Shown here: one piece after another, positions 44,855-54,160 of the stretch
Position numbering within the stretch: the first letter of the stretch is position 1
Layout: each line of letters opens with the position of its first letter
Source: JBGAHD01 sp044226395
Lineage (GTDB): Bacteria > Pseudomonadota > Gammaproteobacteria > Xanthomonadales > Ahniellaceae
Direction of reading: 5' to 3'
NCBI GenBank assembly: GCA_044226395.1
Contig: JBGAHD010000003.1
Span: 434,001-498,000 of the forward strand
Length of the DNA stretch: 64,000 bases
Made by a program: the position numbers and the translations under genes
The notes under the pieces: generated by a model
Told to the model about the DNA's origin: nothing
The model's input: the letters and a program-made list of their open reading frames with translations, nothing else
The model's database searches: none

Positions 44855-45100
44855 ATGACGGACCATCCCGCGCAACGACCGCAGCCGATGGCGATCGCCG
44901 TGCAGGCGGGCAAGACCTACTGGTGGTGCGCTTGTGGCCGCTCGCGCTCGCAACCGTTTTGCGACGGCAGCCACAAGGGCACGCCGCACGCGCCAGTGGA
45001 GTTCCGGGCCACTCGTGACGAATGGCTCTGGTTCTGCGTCTGCAAACGCACCCGTAATGCGCCGCTGTGCGATGGCGCGCACAAGAACTCAACCGAATAA
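44855..45100 (+). CDS. dual CDGSH iron-sulfur protein
   Basis: The 81-residue product has two CDGSH-type motifs. The first is CACGRSRSQPFCDGSH at about residues 25-40; the second is CVCKRTRNAPLCDGAH at about 61-76, with Ala for Ser. Each supplies the three Cys and one His that bind a [2Fe-2S] cluster, so two clusters are expected. It has no membrane anchor and is probably a cytoplasmic redox or iron-sulfur transfer protein. The start is ATG after GAGCGCTC. It is followed by an efflux operon that starts 19 bases later. Confidence 0.92.
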   Translation: MTDHPAQRPQPMAIAVQAGKTYWWCACGRSRSQPFCDGSHKGTPHAPVEFRATRDEWLWFCVCKRTRNAPLCDGAHKNSTE

Positions 45101-45119
45101 CGTCGAAGGAAGGTCCCGC

Positions 45120-46202
45120 TTGTCCGCTTGCCGTATTGCCCGCGCCGCCGTCGCGCTGATGCTCACCCTCACCCTGGCTGCTTGTGGACGCGACGCCGAT
45201 GCCGGCCGCGGTCCGCCGCCGCCCGTGCAAGTGGTGGCCGTGCCGGTCGAGCGCGGCACCTGGGCCGATGTGATCGAAGCCCTGGGCACGGCGCGCGCCA
45301 ACGAATCGGTGGACGTCACCGCCAAGGTCACCGAGACCGTCGGCAAGGTCAATTTCCAAGACGGCGATCTGGTCGACGCCGGCCAGGTCCTGGTCGAACT
45401 GACCGGCCGCGCCGAAGTGGCCCAGCTCGAAGAGGCGCGCGCGGCCTGGAAGGAAGCGCAGCAGCAGTACGACCGTCAGGTCGATCTGGTCAAGCAAGGC
45501 ACGATCGCGCGCTCGCAGCTCGATGCCCAGGTCGCGCTGCGCGATGCCGCCAAGGCGCGCATGGAAGCCATTCGCGCGCGCCTGTCCGACCGCGTGATCA
45601 CCGCGCCTTTCGCCGGCGTGCTCGGGTTTCGTCGCGTCAGCGAAGGCACCTTGGTCACTCCGGGCACCGAGATCGCCACGCTCGACGACATCAGCACCAT
45701 CAAAGTCGATTTCTCCGTGCCCGAGGTCAACCTCAGCGCGATCAAGCGCGGCCTCGCGGTCAGCGCGACGTCGGCGGCGTATCCGGGCCGCGTGTTCAAG
45801 GGCGAAGTCGTTTCGATCGATTCGCGCATCGACCCGGTCACGCGCGCGATCACCGTGCGCGCGGCCATTCCCAACCCCGATGCCGCGCTCAAGCCCGGCA
45901 TGCTGCTGGCAGTGCAGATGGCCTCGTCCGAACGCGATGCCCTGATCCTGCCCGAGATCGCGGTGTTCGGCATCGGCTCGAGTCATTTCGTGTACGCGGT
46001 CGACCAAGGCGTGGCGCGTCAGGTCGAAGTGGGCATCGGCGCGCGTCGCGAAGGTCGCGTGGAAATCACCACCGGCCTCAGCGAAGGCCAGAACGTTGTC
46101 ACCGACGGCATCGTCAAGCTGCGCGATGGCGCCAAGATCGCGCTCAAGCCCAGCGTCGACGCGGCCGCCACCACCGCCGCGACCGCGCCGGCAAAGGGCT
46201 GA
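45120..46202 (+). CDS. RND efflux periplasmic adaptor (membrane fusion) lipoprotein
   Basis: The 360-residue adaptor links an inner-membrane RND pump to an outer-membrane channel. A signal peptide ends at lipobox LTLAAC, so it is lipid-anchored. HlyD/AcrA-type domains follow, with VTAKVTETVGKVNFQDGDLV, a short helical hairpin (VAQLEEARAAWKEAQQQYDRQV) and VITAPFAGVLGFRRVSEGTLV. I use a TTG start at 45120: GGAAGG precedes it at good spacing and no ATG or GTG fits before the lipobox. Five bases separate it from the pump gene. Confidence 0.87.
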   Translation: MSACRIARAAVALMLTLTLAACGRDADAGRGPPPPVQVVAVPVERGTWADVIEALGTARANESVDVTAKVTETVGKVNFQDGDLVDAGQVLVELTGRAEVAQLEEARAAWKEAQQQYDRQVDLVKQGTIARSQLDAQVALRDAAKARMEAIRARLSDRVITAPFAGVLGFRRVSEGTLVTPGTEIATLDDISTIKVDFSVPEVNLSAIKRGLAVSATSAAYPGRVFKGEVVSIDSRIDPVTRAITVRAAIPNPDAALKPGMLLAVQMASSERDALILPEIAVFGIGSSHFVYAVDQGVARQVEVGIGARREGRVEITTGLSEGQNVVTDGIVKLRDGAKIALKPSVDAAATTAATAPAKG

Positions 46203-46206
46203 CACC

Positions 46207-49200
46207 ATGTTGCTCTCCGACATCTCGGTCAAGCGCCCGGTCTTCGCGACCGTGCTGTCGTTGTTGCTGGTGGTGCTGGGCCTGATCGCGTTCACGCGCT
46301 TGCCGCTGCGCGAGCTGCCCGACATCGATCCGCCCGTGGTCTCGGTCGAAACCGCGTATCGCGGCGCCTCGGCCGCCATCGTCGAATCGCGCATCACGCA
46401 GCCGATCGAGGACGCGATCAGCGGCATCGAAGGCATCGAGTCGGTGCAGTCGTCGAGTCAGAACGGACGCTCGTCGATCAGCATCGAGTTCTCGCTGTCG
46501 CGCGAGATCGAAGGCGCCGCCAATGACGTGCGCGACGCGGTCAATCGCGTCGTCGGCAACTTGCCGACCGAAGCCGACCCGCCGCAGGTTGCCAAGGTCG
46601 ACGCCGATTCCGACGTGATCATGTGGCTCAACCTCTCGGCCACCGATCGCGACATGCTGGCGCTGACCGATTACGCCGAGCGTTACATGGTCGATCGCCT
46701 GTCCTCGATCGATGGCGTGGCGCGCGTGATGCTGGCCGGCGGTCAGCGCTACGCCATGCGCATCTGGCTCGATCGCGAGCAGTTGAACGCGCGCGGTCTC
46801 ACCGTCAACGACGTCACCAACGCGCTGCGTCGCGAGAACGTCGAACTGCCCGGCGGCCGCCTCGAATCCAACACGCGCGATTTCACCGTGCGCGTGGCGC
46901 GTGGTTATCGCGAGGCCGAGGACTTCGCGCAACTGACCGTGGCCAAGGGCGAGGACGGACATCTGATCCGGCTGGGCGAAGTGGCCGAGGTCAAGCTCGA
47001 TTCGATCGAACGTCGCGCGGTGTTCCGCGGCAATGGCGTGCCGCAGTTGGGCCTGGGCATCATCAAGACCTCCACGGCCAACGCGCTGGCGGTGTCGCGC
47101 GCGGTGTCCGAGGAAGTCGATCGCATGGCCGCGAATCTGCCCGAGGGCATGAAGTTCCTGGTCGCCTTCGACAACTCGGTGTTCATCGACGCGGCGGTGA
47201 AGGAGGTCTACAAGACACTCGCCGAGGCCGTGATCCTGGTCGTGGCGGTGATCTATCTGTTCCTGGGCAGCTGGCGCGCGGCGCTGATTCCGGCGGTGAC
47301 GGTGCCCGTGTGCGTGATCGGCGCTTTCATCGCGTTGTCGGCGTTTGGTTTCACCATCAATCTGCTGACCTTGCTGGCGCTGGTGCTGTCAATCGGTCTG
47401 GTGGTCGACGATGCCATCGTTGTATTGGAGAACTGCCAACGACGCGTCGACATGGGCGAGCCGCGCCTGGTCGCGGCGTATCGCGGCGCGCGTCAGGTCG
47501 CGTTCGCGGTGCTGGCGACGACGGCGGTGCTGGTGGCGGTGTTCCTGCCAATTGCCTTCATGGAAGGCAATCTGGGTCGCTTGTTCCGCGAACTCGCGGT
47601 GGCCATAGCCGCTGCGGTGGCGATCTCGGCCTTCGTGGCGTTGAGTCTGTCGCCGATGATGTGCTCGCGCCTGCTCACGCCGCACGTGGCCGAGCGCGGC
47701 CTCGCGGTGTTCGTCGATCGGCTGTTCGAGCGCGTGTCGACGAGCTATCGCCGCGGCCTGCAGAGCGCGTTGGCGCATCCGGTGGTATTCGGCGGCGTCA
47801 TGCTCGCGGCGGTGGCGATCTCGGGACTGCTCGCGTGGCACGTGCCCAAGGAGCTGGCGCCGCCGGAAGATCGTGGCGCGTTCTTCGTGATCGTCACGGG
47901 CCCCGAGGGCGCGGGCTTCGACTACACGCTCACGCAAATGAAGCAGGTCGAATCGCGCTTGCTCGATTTCGTGCAGAACGGTCAGGCCATGCGCGTCAAC
48001 ACGCGCGCGCCGCGCGGCATGGGCGGCGTGCAGTCCGAGGAGATGCACACCGGCCAGGCGATCGTGATCATGAAGCCCTGGAACGAGCGCTCGCTCGACA
48101 CGGCCGCGGTGATGGAGCAAGCGCGCCGCAAGCTCGACGAAATTCCCGGCGTGCGCGTCGCGCCGCAAATGCGCCAAGGCCTGTCGCGCGGGTTTGGTCA
48201 GCCGCTGCAATTCGTCATCGGCGGACCGAGCTACGAGCAATTGGTCGACTGGCGCGATGTGATGCTCAAGGCCATCGCCAATAATCCGCGCTTGATCGCG
48301 GTGGACACCGACTACAAGGAAACGCGCCCGCAGCTGCGCGTCGACATCGATCGCGCGCGCGCCGCGGATCTGGGCGTGTCCGTCGATGAAATCGGCACCA
48401 CGCTCGAGACCATGATGGGCGGCCGCCGCGTGACCACGTTCACGCAGGATGGCGAGGAATACGACGTCATCGTCCAAGGCCGCACCGAAAACCGCCGCAC
48501 GCCGGCCGACATGGCCAATCTCTACGTGCGTTCGCAACGTTCGGGCGAGTTGGTGCCGCTGGCCAATCTGGTCAAGCTGTCCGAACTCGCCGAGCCCGGC
48601 TCGCTCAATCGCTTCAACCGCCTGCGCGCGATCACCATCAGCGCGGCGCTGGCGCCCGGCTACACGCTGGGCGAAGCGCTCGACTACATGGAAACCACGG
48701 CGCGCGCCGAACTGCCGCGCACCGCGCAGATCGACTACAAGGGCGACGCGCGCGAACTGCGCAAGCAAGGCGCGGGCATCGCGTTTACCTTCCTGATGGC
48801 GCTGCTGGTCGTGTACTTGGTGCTGGCCGCGCAGTTCGAGAGTTTCATCCATCCGTTCACGATCATGCTCACGGTGCCTTTGGCGGTGTTGGGTGCCTTG
48901 ATCGGGCTGGCGGTCTGGGGCATGTCGCTGAACTTGTTCAGTCAGGTTGGCATCGTGATGCTCGTGGGCTTGGCGGCGAAGAACGGCATTCTGATCGTGG
49001 AGTTCGCCAATCAGCTGCGCGATGCCGGCCAGAACGCGCGCGACGCGGTACTCGAAGCCGCGGCCGTGCGCCTGCGTCCGATCGTGATGACCTCGATCGC
49101 GACCGTGGTCGGCGCGCTGCCGCTGCTGCTGGCCAGCGGCGCGGGCGCGTCGAGTCGCGTGGCGATCGGCGTGACCGTGGTGTTCGGCGTGGCGGTGTCG

Positions 49201-49326
49201 ACCTTCCTGTCGTTGTTCGTGGTGCCGGCGTTCTACCTGCGCCTGGCGCGCTTCACCGATTCGCCCGAGGCGGTGACGCGCGAACTCGAGCGCCTGGACG
49301 CGGCCAACCCGCAAGCGGCGCACTGA
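46207..49326 (+). CDS. RND multidrug-type efflux transporter permease
   Basis: The 1039-residue HAE1-family inner-membrane pump starts MLLSDISVKRPVFATVLSLLLVV, the first of 12 helices. Typical motifs include GLIAFTRLPLRELPDIDPPVVSV, ITQPIEDAISGIEGIE, LALVLSIGLVVDDAIVVLEN with the proton-relay Asp pair, and FLPIAFMEGNLGRLFRELAVAI. The C-terminal LVGLAAKNGILIVEFANQLRD and VIGVTVVFGVAVSTFL are also present. Full length, no breaks. It is encoded with its adaptor. No outer-membrane channel gene is present in this operon, so it must use a shared one. Substrate unknown. Confidence 0.94.
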   Translation: MLLSDISVKRPVFATVLSLLLVVLGLIAFTRLPLRELPDIDPPVVSVETAYRGASAAIVESRITQPIEDAISGIEGIESVQSSSQNGRSSISIEFSLSREIEGAANDVRDAVNRVVGNLPTEADPPQVAKVDADSDVIMWLNLSATDRDMLALTDYAERYMVDRLSSIDGVARVMLAGGQRYAMRIWLDREQLNARGLTVNDVTNALRRENVELPGGRLESNTRDFTVRVARGYREAEDFAQLTVAKGEDGHLIRLGEVAEVKLDSIERRAVFRGNGVPQLGLGIIKTSTANALAVSRAVSEEVDRMAANLPEGMKFLVAFDNSVFIDAAVKEVYKTLAEAVILVVAVIYLFLGSWRAALIPAVTVPVCVIGAFIALSAFGFTINLLTLLALVLSIGLVVDDAIVVLENCQRRVDMGEPRLVAAYRGARQVAFAVLATTAVLVAVFLPIAFMEGNLGRLFRELAVAIAAAVAISAFVALSLSPMMCSRLLTPHVAERGLAVFVDRLFERVSTSYRRGLQSALAHPVVFGGVMLAAVAISGLLAWHVPKELAPPEDRGAFFVIVTGPEGAGFDYTLTQMKQVESRLLDFVQNGQAMRVNTRAPRGMGGVQSEEMHTGQAIVIMKPWNERSLDTAAVMEQARRKLDEIPGVRVAPQMRQGLSRGFGQPLQFVIGGPSYEQLVDWRDVMLKAIANNPRLIAVDTDYKETRPQLRVDIDRARAADLGVSVDEIGTTLETMMGGRRVTTFTQDGEEYDVIVQGRTENRRTPADMANLYVRSQRSGELVPLANLVKLSELAEPGSLNRFNRLRAITISAALAPGYTLGEALDYMETTARAELPRTAQIDYKGDARELRKQGAGIAFTFLMALLVVYLVLAAQFESFIHPFTIMLTVPLAVLGALIGLAVWGMSLNLFSQVGIVMLVGLAAKNGILIVEFANQLRDAGQNARDAVLEAAAVRLRPIVMTSIATVVGALPLLLASGAGASSRVAIGVTVVFGVAVSTFLSLFVVPAFYLRLARFTDSPEAVTRELERLDAANPQAAH

Positions 49327-49392
49327 GCCGCGCCGCGGGCCTCGCGCGCCGCGCCGGTTCCGGCCGCGCGCGGCGCTCGCTATGCTCTCGCC

Positions 49393-49938
49393 ATGAGCGA
49401 CGTGCCCACCCTCATCGATGGCGAGCTGTGCCTGCGCCCCTGGCGCGCGGATGACGCGCCGGCGCTGGCGCGCATCGCGAATGACGAGCGCGTCTCGCGC
49501 GGGCTACGCGATCGCTTTCCATTTCCGTACACGCTTGATGACGCCAAGGCCTTTCTCGAATCCTGCGTCGCGCTCGACGGTGAATGGCGTTTCGCGATGA
49601 CGGCGGACGAGGCCTTGATCGGCGGCCTGGGCGTGCATCGCGGCGTCGACATCTACGCGCGCAGCGCCGAGCTCGGCTACTGGATGACGCCTAGTCATTG
49701 GGGCCGTGGCCTGATGGCGCGCGCCGTGCGCTTGGTCGTGCCGGTGGCGATGCGCGCCTTCGGCCTGTATCGCGTGTACGCCAGCGCCTTCGCCAACAAT
49801 CCCGCCTCGATGCGCGTGCTGGAAAAAGCCGGCTTCGCGCGCGAAGGCACGCAGGCATGCGCCGTGGTCAAGCGCGGCGAACTGCTCGACACCGTGACCT
49901 ATGCCCTGACTCGACGGAGCCTCGATGCCGCCCTCTGA
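49393..49938 (+). CDS. GNAT acetyltransferase, RimJ/RimL-like
   Basis: The 181-residue protein has the RimJ/RimL-type fold: DGELCLRPWRADDAPALARI at the N terminus, the acceptor region IGGLGVHRGVD and the substrate-entry strand ELGYWMTPSHWGRGLMARAVRLV. The last holds the acetyl-CoA-binding GRGLMA. The late motif FANNPASMRVLEKAGF is typical of RimL proteins. It would acetylate a protein N terminus, ribosomal protein or small amine; the substrate is unclear. Its stop overlaps the next start by 14 bases. Confidence 0.88.
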   Translation: MSDVPTLIDGELCLRPWRADDAPALARIANDERVSRGLRDRFPFPYTLDDAKAFLESCVALDGEWRFAMTADEALIGGLGVHRGVDIYARSAELGYWMTPSHWGRGLMARAVRLVVPVAMRAFGLYRVYASAFANNPASMRVLEKAGFAREGTQACAVVKRGELLDTVTYALTRRSLDAAL

Positions 49939-51103
49939 CCGTGACCGACCGCCGCGTGGCGGACGTGGCGATTCGCCCTGGGGCGCGCTGCCGCCGCGCA
50001 AGGACAAGCGCGAACGCGCGCGCGATGACACGCGACCCGCGCGGCCGCGCGACGACGATGCGCGCCCCCCGCGCGCCCGCGATGACGACCCGCGCGCCGC
50101 GCGTCCGCGTCGCGACGAAGCCCCACGCGATCGCGGTCGTGGCGACGCACGCCCGGCATTCGGCGATCGCCCGCGTCACGAGCGTCCGTCGCGCGAGGAG
50201 CGACCCACGCGCGACGACCGTCCGCGTCACGACACGCGTCCATCGCGTGACGAACGCCCGCGTCCCGCGCGCGAACCGCGCGTGACGCCACCGCAAGACG
50301 AGATGCTGGACGACGAATTCGACACCGCCAGCGACGACGGCGCGCCGCGTCGTCCGCGTCAACGCGACATTGAACTGCGTCTCTTCGGCCTCAACGCGTG
50401 CCTGGCCGTGTTCGAACGTCGCCCCGCCGCGATTCGCAAGGTCTATCTGCTCGAAAGCCGCATGCCGCGTCTGAAAGCCGTGCTGGCGTGGTGCGCGCGC
50501 GAACGCATCGGCTATCGGCTGGTGGGCGAGGAAGATCTGTACAAGCTCACGCGCTCGGAACATCACGAAGGCGTGTGCTTCGAAGTGCTGCGCGCGCCGC
50601 CGCTGAGCGTGGCCGAGTGGTTGCAAGGTCACGCCGATCGCGCGCGGCCGGCGCTGGCCTTGTTGCTCGATGGCGTGGGCAATCCGCACAACTTCGGCGC
50701 GGTGTTGCGCAGCGCCGCGCATTTCGGCGTGGACGCGGTGATTTTGCCGCCCGGCTCAAGCCTCGCCTTGTCGGGCGCGGCCTGTCGCGTGGCCGAAGGC
50801 GGCGCCGAGCAGATCACCCTGGTGGCCATGTCCGATCTCGTCGATGACCTCGCCGCGCTCGAACGCGCGCGCTTCGAATTCGCCGCGACCGTGGTGCGCG
50901 AGGGCAGCGACATCTACGCCGAGCCCATGCCGAAACGCCTCGTGCTGGTGTTCGGCGCCGAGGGCGGCGGCGTGTCGGCCAGTCTGCTCCGACGCATCGA
51001 GCGGCAGTGGCGCATCCCCGGGTCGGGCTCGGTCGAGAGCCTCAACATCGCGGCCGCGGTGGCCGTGGTGCTGGCGGAATTCTGGCGTCAGCATCGGCGC
51101 TGA
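49925..51103 (+). CDS. TrmH/SpoU-type RNA 2'-O-ribose methyltransferase with Arg/Asp-rich N-terminal extension
   Basis: The 392-residue protein has an unusual 120-residue N-terminal tail of Arg, Asp and Pro repeats (RDDRPRHDTRPSRDERP and similar). A substrate-binding domain follows at about 145-225, with FGLNACLAVFERRPAAIRKVYLLE. A C-terminal SPOUT methyltransferase shows motif 1 LDGVGNPHNFGAVLRSA, motif 2 LVFGAEGGGVS and motif 3 RIPGSGSVESLNIAAAVAVVL. It is probably related to RlmB/TrmH-like enzymes; the RNA target is unknown. The tail is low-complexity and likely disordered, perhaps RNA-binding. It overlaps the acetyltransferase gene by 14 bases. Confidence 0.87.
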   Translation: MPPSDRDRPPRGGRGDSPWGALPPRKDKRERARDDTRPARPRDDDARPPRARDDDPRAARPRRDEAPRDRGRGDARPAFGDRPRHERPSREERPTRDDRPRHDTRPSRDERPRPAREPRVTPPQDEMLDDEFDTASDDGAPRRPRQRDIELRLFGLNACLAVFERRPAAIRKVYLLESRMPRLKAVLAWCARERIGYRLVGEEDLYKLTRSEHHEGVCFEVLRAPPLSVAEWLQGHADRARPALALLLDGVGNPHNFGAVLRSAAHFGVDAVILPPGSSLALSGAACRVAEGGAEQITLVAMSDLVDDLAALERARFEFAATVVREGSDIYAEPMPKRLVLVFGAEGGGVSASLLRRIERQWRIPGSGSVESLNIAAAVAVVLAEFWRQHRR

Positions 51104-51110
51104 ATGCCAA

Positions 51111-51138
51111 GCGCCGGGCGCGTCGCGCGTCCCGGCGC
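51111..51138 (+). terminator. hairpin after the methyltransferase gene
   Basis: GCGCCGGGCGCG pairs with CGCGTCCCGGCGC (one bulged T) in a strong stem eight bases after the stop codon. There is no T tract, and TATGCT follows at about 51146 as a possible -10 for the next gene. Confidence 0.35.
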
Positions 51139-51179
51139 GCCGCGATATGCTTCGCGCCCCGAAATCGCGGAATTCGTCC

Positions 51180-52400
51180 ATGTTTGCTCGCTTCGCGGCC
51201 CTGCTGGCCTTGCTTTGCGCGACCACGCTGCACGCCGCGCCGAATCCGGACAAGATCTATCACATCGCCTACACGATCGAGTTCGAGCCCAAGACCGACA
51301 GCGCGCGCGTCACCATTCGCCTCGACAACTCGGGTCTCGTGAAGCGCTTGAACTTCGCGGTGCCGCCGGCGCGTTATCACGACATTCGCGCCGATGGCGA
51401 GCTGAGTGTCGAAGGCGGTCGCGCGATTTGGAATGTGCCGCCGGGTGGCGGCGCGCTGTCGCTCGTGGCCAAGGTCAGTCATCAACGCTCCGACGGCGCT
51501 TATGACGCGCGCATGACGCGCGATTTCGTGATCGTGCGCGGCGATGACCTGGTGCCCTCGGCGCGCGTGCTCGCGATCAAGGGCGCGACTTCGCGCGCGC
51601 GCTTGCGCTTCAAGTTTCCGCCAGGCTGGACGCACGTCGACACCGGCTTCATCAAGGAAAGCGATGGCAGCTTCGCCGTCGACAATCCGCGTCGCTCGTT
51701 TGATCGCCCCGTGGGTTGGATGATCGCCGGCCGCATCGGCACGCGACGCGAGACCATCGGCGACAGCGAGATCGCGGTCGGCGCGCCCGTGGGCAGCGCG
51801 CTGCGGCGCATGGACGCCTTGACCTTCATCGGCTCCAACTGGGCCGAGGCCGAGCACGCCTTCGGCAAGATGCCGCGCAAGCTCCTGGTCGTGGGCGATG
51901 GCGATCCGATGTGGCGTGGCGGTCTGTCCTCGCCCAACAGCATGTTCCTGCACGCCGATCGGCCGCTGGTGAGCGAGAACGGCACGAGTTCGGTACTGCA
52001 CGAACTCACCCACGTGGTCACGCGCATTCGCGGTCAGCGCAACGACGACTGGATCGCCGAGGGCCTGGCCGAGTTCTATTCGATCGAACTCATGCACCGC
52101 TCGGGCCTGACCACGGACGATCGCTACGAGCGCACGCGCGATTGGCTCAAGCGCTGGAGCGCGAGCGTCACGAAGCTGCGCGTGCCGCAATCGAAGGCGC
52201 GCACGACGGGACGCGCGGTGCTGTTGTTGATGGATCTCGATCGCGAGATTCGCAAGCGTTCCGGCGGCAAGCGCGACATCGATGACGTGACGCGCGGCCT
52301 GATGCACATTCGCAAAGTCTCGCTCGACGACTTGCGCAAGGTCAGCGAGAAACTGGTCGGTGGCCCGTTGAAGACCTTGGATTCGCCGTTGTTGAAGTGA
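51180..52400 (+). CDS. exported gluzincin-type metallopeptidase (M61/M1-like)
   Basis: The 406-residue product has a signal peptide MFARFAALLALLCATTLHAA and an N-terminal beta domain at about 25-150. The zinc motif is HELTHVV (His274, Glu275, His278), with the third ligand Glu294 in DDWIAEGLAEFY. HELTH plus a downstream WIAEGLAE is the pattern of gluzincin peptidases of the M61/M1 type. The protein is shorter than typical aminopeptidases and lacks a PDZ domain. Substrate unknown. The ATG at 51180 is the only start that gives a signal peptide; the open frame upstream is not coding-like. Confidence 0.8.
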   Translation: MFARFAALLALLCATTLHAAPNPDKIYHIAYTIEFEPKTDSARVTIRLDNSGLVKRLNFAVPPARYHDIRADGELSVEGGRAIWNVPPGGGALSLVAKVSHQRSDGAYDARMTRDFVIVRGDDLVPSARVLAIKGATSRARLRFKFPPGWTHVDTGFIKESDGSFAVDNPRRSFDRPVGWMIAGRIGTRRETIGDSEIAVGAPVGSALRRMDALTFIGSNWAEAEHAFGKMPRKLLVVGDGDPMWRGGLSSPNSMFLHADRPLVSENGTSSVLHELTHVVTRIRGQRNDDWIAEGLAEFYSIELMHRSGLTTDDRYERTRDWLKRWSASVTKLRVPQSKARTTGRAVLLLMDLDREIRKRSGGKRDIDDVTRGLMHIRKVSLDDLRKVSEKLVGGPLKTLDSPLLK

Positions 52401-52509
52401 TCGGCGCGGGGGCCTCATCGCGAGGTGAGGGCCCGAGGTTGTGTCGCGATGTGAGTGTTCCTCACGTCGTCGACAAAGCAGCGCGGCAACTCGCGCGACC
52501 GCCGCCAAC

Positions 52510-52543
52510 AAAAACGCCGCGACTAGCGCGGCGTTTTTGTTTT
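52510..52543. terminator. bidirectional terminator between the metallopeptidase and M28 peptidase genes
   Basis: AAAAACGCCGCG pairs with CGCGGCGTTTTT (5-base loop), with T and A runs on the two sides. It sits between two converging genes and can serve both. Confidence 0.85.
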
Positions 52544-52561
52544 TAGCGTTAAATCCGAAGA

Positions 52562-54052
52562 TCAGCGATGCGGCGGCGCCGCATCACCCGGCGGCGTCTG
52601 CGGCGCCGAGCCGAAATCACCGTCGGCTTGCAGCGCGATCCAACTCATCACGGCATAGACCGCGACGTTCTGATCGAGATCGGCGGCGTCGATCTTGTCC
52701 AGCGTGTCGTTGGCGGTGTGGTGAATGTCGAAGTAGGTGCTGCCGTCCTGCTGCAGGCCGAAGATCGCCATGCCGGCCGCGCGCATGCCGCTGATGTCGG
52801 CGCCGCCGAACGCGTAGGGCAGGCCGCGCGACACGCCGATCGGCGCGAGAATCTGCATGATCTGATCCACCGCGGGCAGCGCTTCGGGTTTCACCGCGCT
52901 GTCCAGGCGCCAGATCCGGCCCGAACCAAAATCCGATTCCGCGCCGACAATGTGCTGCGCCACTTGCGCCTGATGCGCCGCGGTGTACGCGCGACCGCCG
53001 TAGACGCCCTGTTCTTCATTCGCGAAGGCAACCACGCGCAGCGTGCGCTTGGGCTTGAAGCCGAGCTTCTTGATCAAATGGCCCACGCCCATGGTGATGG
53101 CCACGCCCGCGCCGTCGTCGATCGCGCCCGTGCCCAGATCCCACGAATCAAGGTGACCGCCGATCAGCACCACTTCGTCGGGACGCTCGCTGCCGGTGAT
53201 CTCGCCGATGACATTGGCCGAGGTGTATTCCTTGCCGGTCATGCCGACGTCGAGCGTCAGGCGCAGTTTCACCGGCAGGCTGCGCTCGAGCACGCGCGAC
53301 AGCAGATCCGCGTCGGGATTGCTCAGCGCGGCGGCGGGGATGGGCGTGGACACGACCGGCAAGCCCGATTTGGTGCGCGGCCATTTCGGATCGAGGCCGG
53401 CCTCGGTCACCGAGTAAGCGATGCCCGTGTGCGGCAGGCGATTGTTGTCCGTGCCGATCGAACGGATGAGCAGTGCGCGCGCGCCGAGCTTGGCCGCGGC
53501 GGCGGCGCCCAGGGTGCGCGCGGCGACCGCGGGGCCATAACCCGCGCCATCGCGCGCGCGGCCCATGCGGTTGCCGATGAAGACGATTTTGCCCTTCACG
53601 TCCTCGGGCCGCGCCTGTTGCAGGGCCGCCAGGGTCGAGAACTCCACGACCTCGGCCTCGATCGGCTTGCGACCGGTGCCGGCGCTGCCGCCGAGCGCGG
53701 TCAGCGTGAGGCGATGCGGGAAGGGCGCGATGATCTCGGCCGATTCCGCGCGACGCTCCCACACCGGAAACGTCACTGGCTCGGTGTAGACCTTGTCGTA
53801 GCCGAGCTCCTTGAACTTGCCCACGGCCCAGGCCACGGCGCGCGCGTCATTGGCCGAACCGGCGAGGCGCTGACCCACTTCGGTGGTCAGCGACTCGACG
53901 ATCATGTAGGCCTCGGAATGCTCCATGGCCTTGTCGCGCAAGGCCACGGCCTGATCCAGCGCGACTTGATCGGCGCGCGTCACATCGGCCGCGCCCGCCG
54001 CGGGGGCGAGGGCGGCCAGGAAGGTCAACAACCACAGGCGGCGAGTGTTCAT
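52562..54052 (-). CDS. exported M28 family zinc aminopeptidase with PA domain
   Basis: The 496-residue enzyme has a signal peptide (MNTRRLWLLTFLAALAPAAGA), an N-terminal helical lead and a PA-like insert (about 120-250). The M28 catalytic domain follows from about 270. Visible zinc and catalytic residues are VVLIGGHLDSWD (His, Asp), GTGAIDDGAGV (Asp), AFANEEQGVYGG (Glu pair), AESDFGSG and the C-terminal YFDIHHTANDT (His). It resembles glutamate carboxypeptidase/PSMA-like M28B enzymes. ATG 54052 starts the signal peptide; upstream codons are not coding-like. The prolyl aminopeptidase and TonB receptor elsewhere in the window fit peptide scavenging. Confidence 0.9.
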   Translation of the reverse strand: MNTRRLWLLTFLAALAPAAGAADVTRADQVALDQAVALRDKAMEHSEAYMIVESLTTEVGQRLAGSANDARAVAWAVGKFKELGYDKVYTEPVTFPVWERRAESAEIIAPFPHRLTLTALGGSAGTGRKPIEAEVVEFSTLAALQQARPEDVKGKIVFIGNRMGRARDGAGYGPAVAARTLGAAAAAKLGARALLIRSIGTDNNRLPHTGIAYSVTEAGLDPKWPRTKSGLPVVSTPIPAAALSNPDADLLSRVLERSLPVKLRLTLDVGMTGKEYTSANVIGEITGSERPDEVVLIGGHLDSWDLGTGAIDDGAGVAITMGVGHLIKKLGFKPKRTLRVVAFANEEQGVYGGRAYTAAHQAQVAQHIVGAESDFGSGRIWRLDSAVKPEALPAVDQIMQILAPIGVSRGLPYAFGGADISGMRAAGMAIFGLQQDGSTYFDIHHTANDTLDKIDAADLDQNVAVYAVMSWIALQADGDFGSAPQTPPGDAAPPHR

Positions 54053-54160
54053 GCCGGCGCTACTCGTGTGCGGGGAAGCCGACAGTTTGACAGAACCGCC
54101 GCGCCGCTCGTGTTCCGAGAACACCAACCCATGGCACATGCCGCCCGCGCGGCGGCGTGT

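Noticed and set aside
46207..49326. Possible outer-membrane channel or second pump gene of the RND operon
   Set aside because: Only the adaptor and one pump are encoded; the next gene is an acetyltransferase, so no third component is present.
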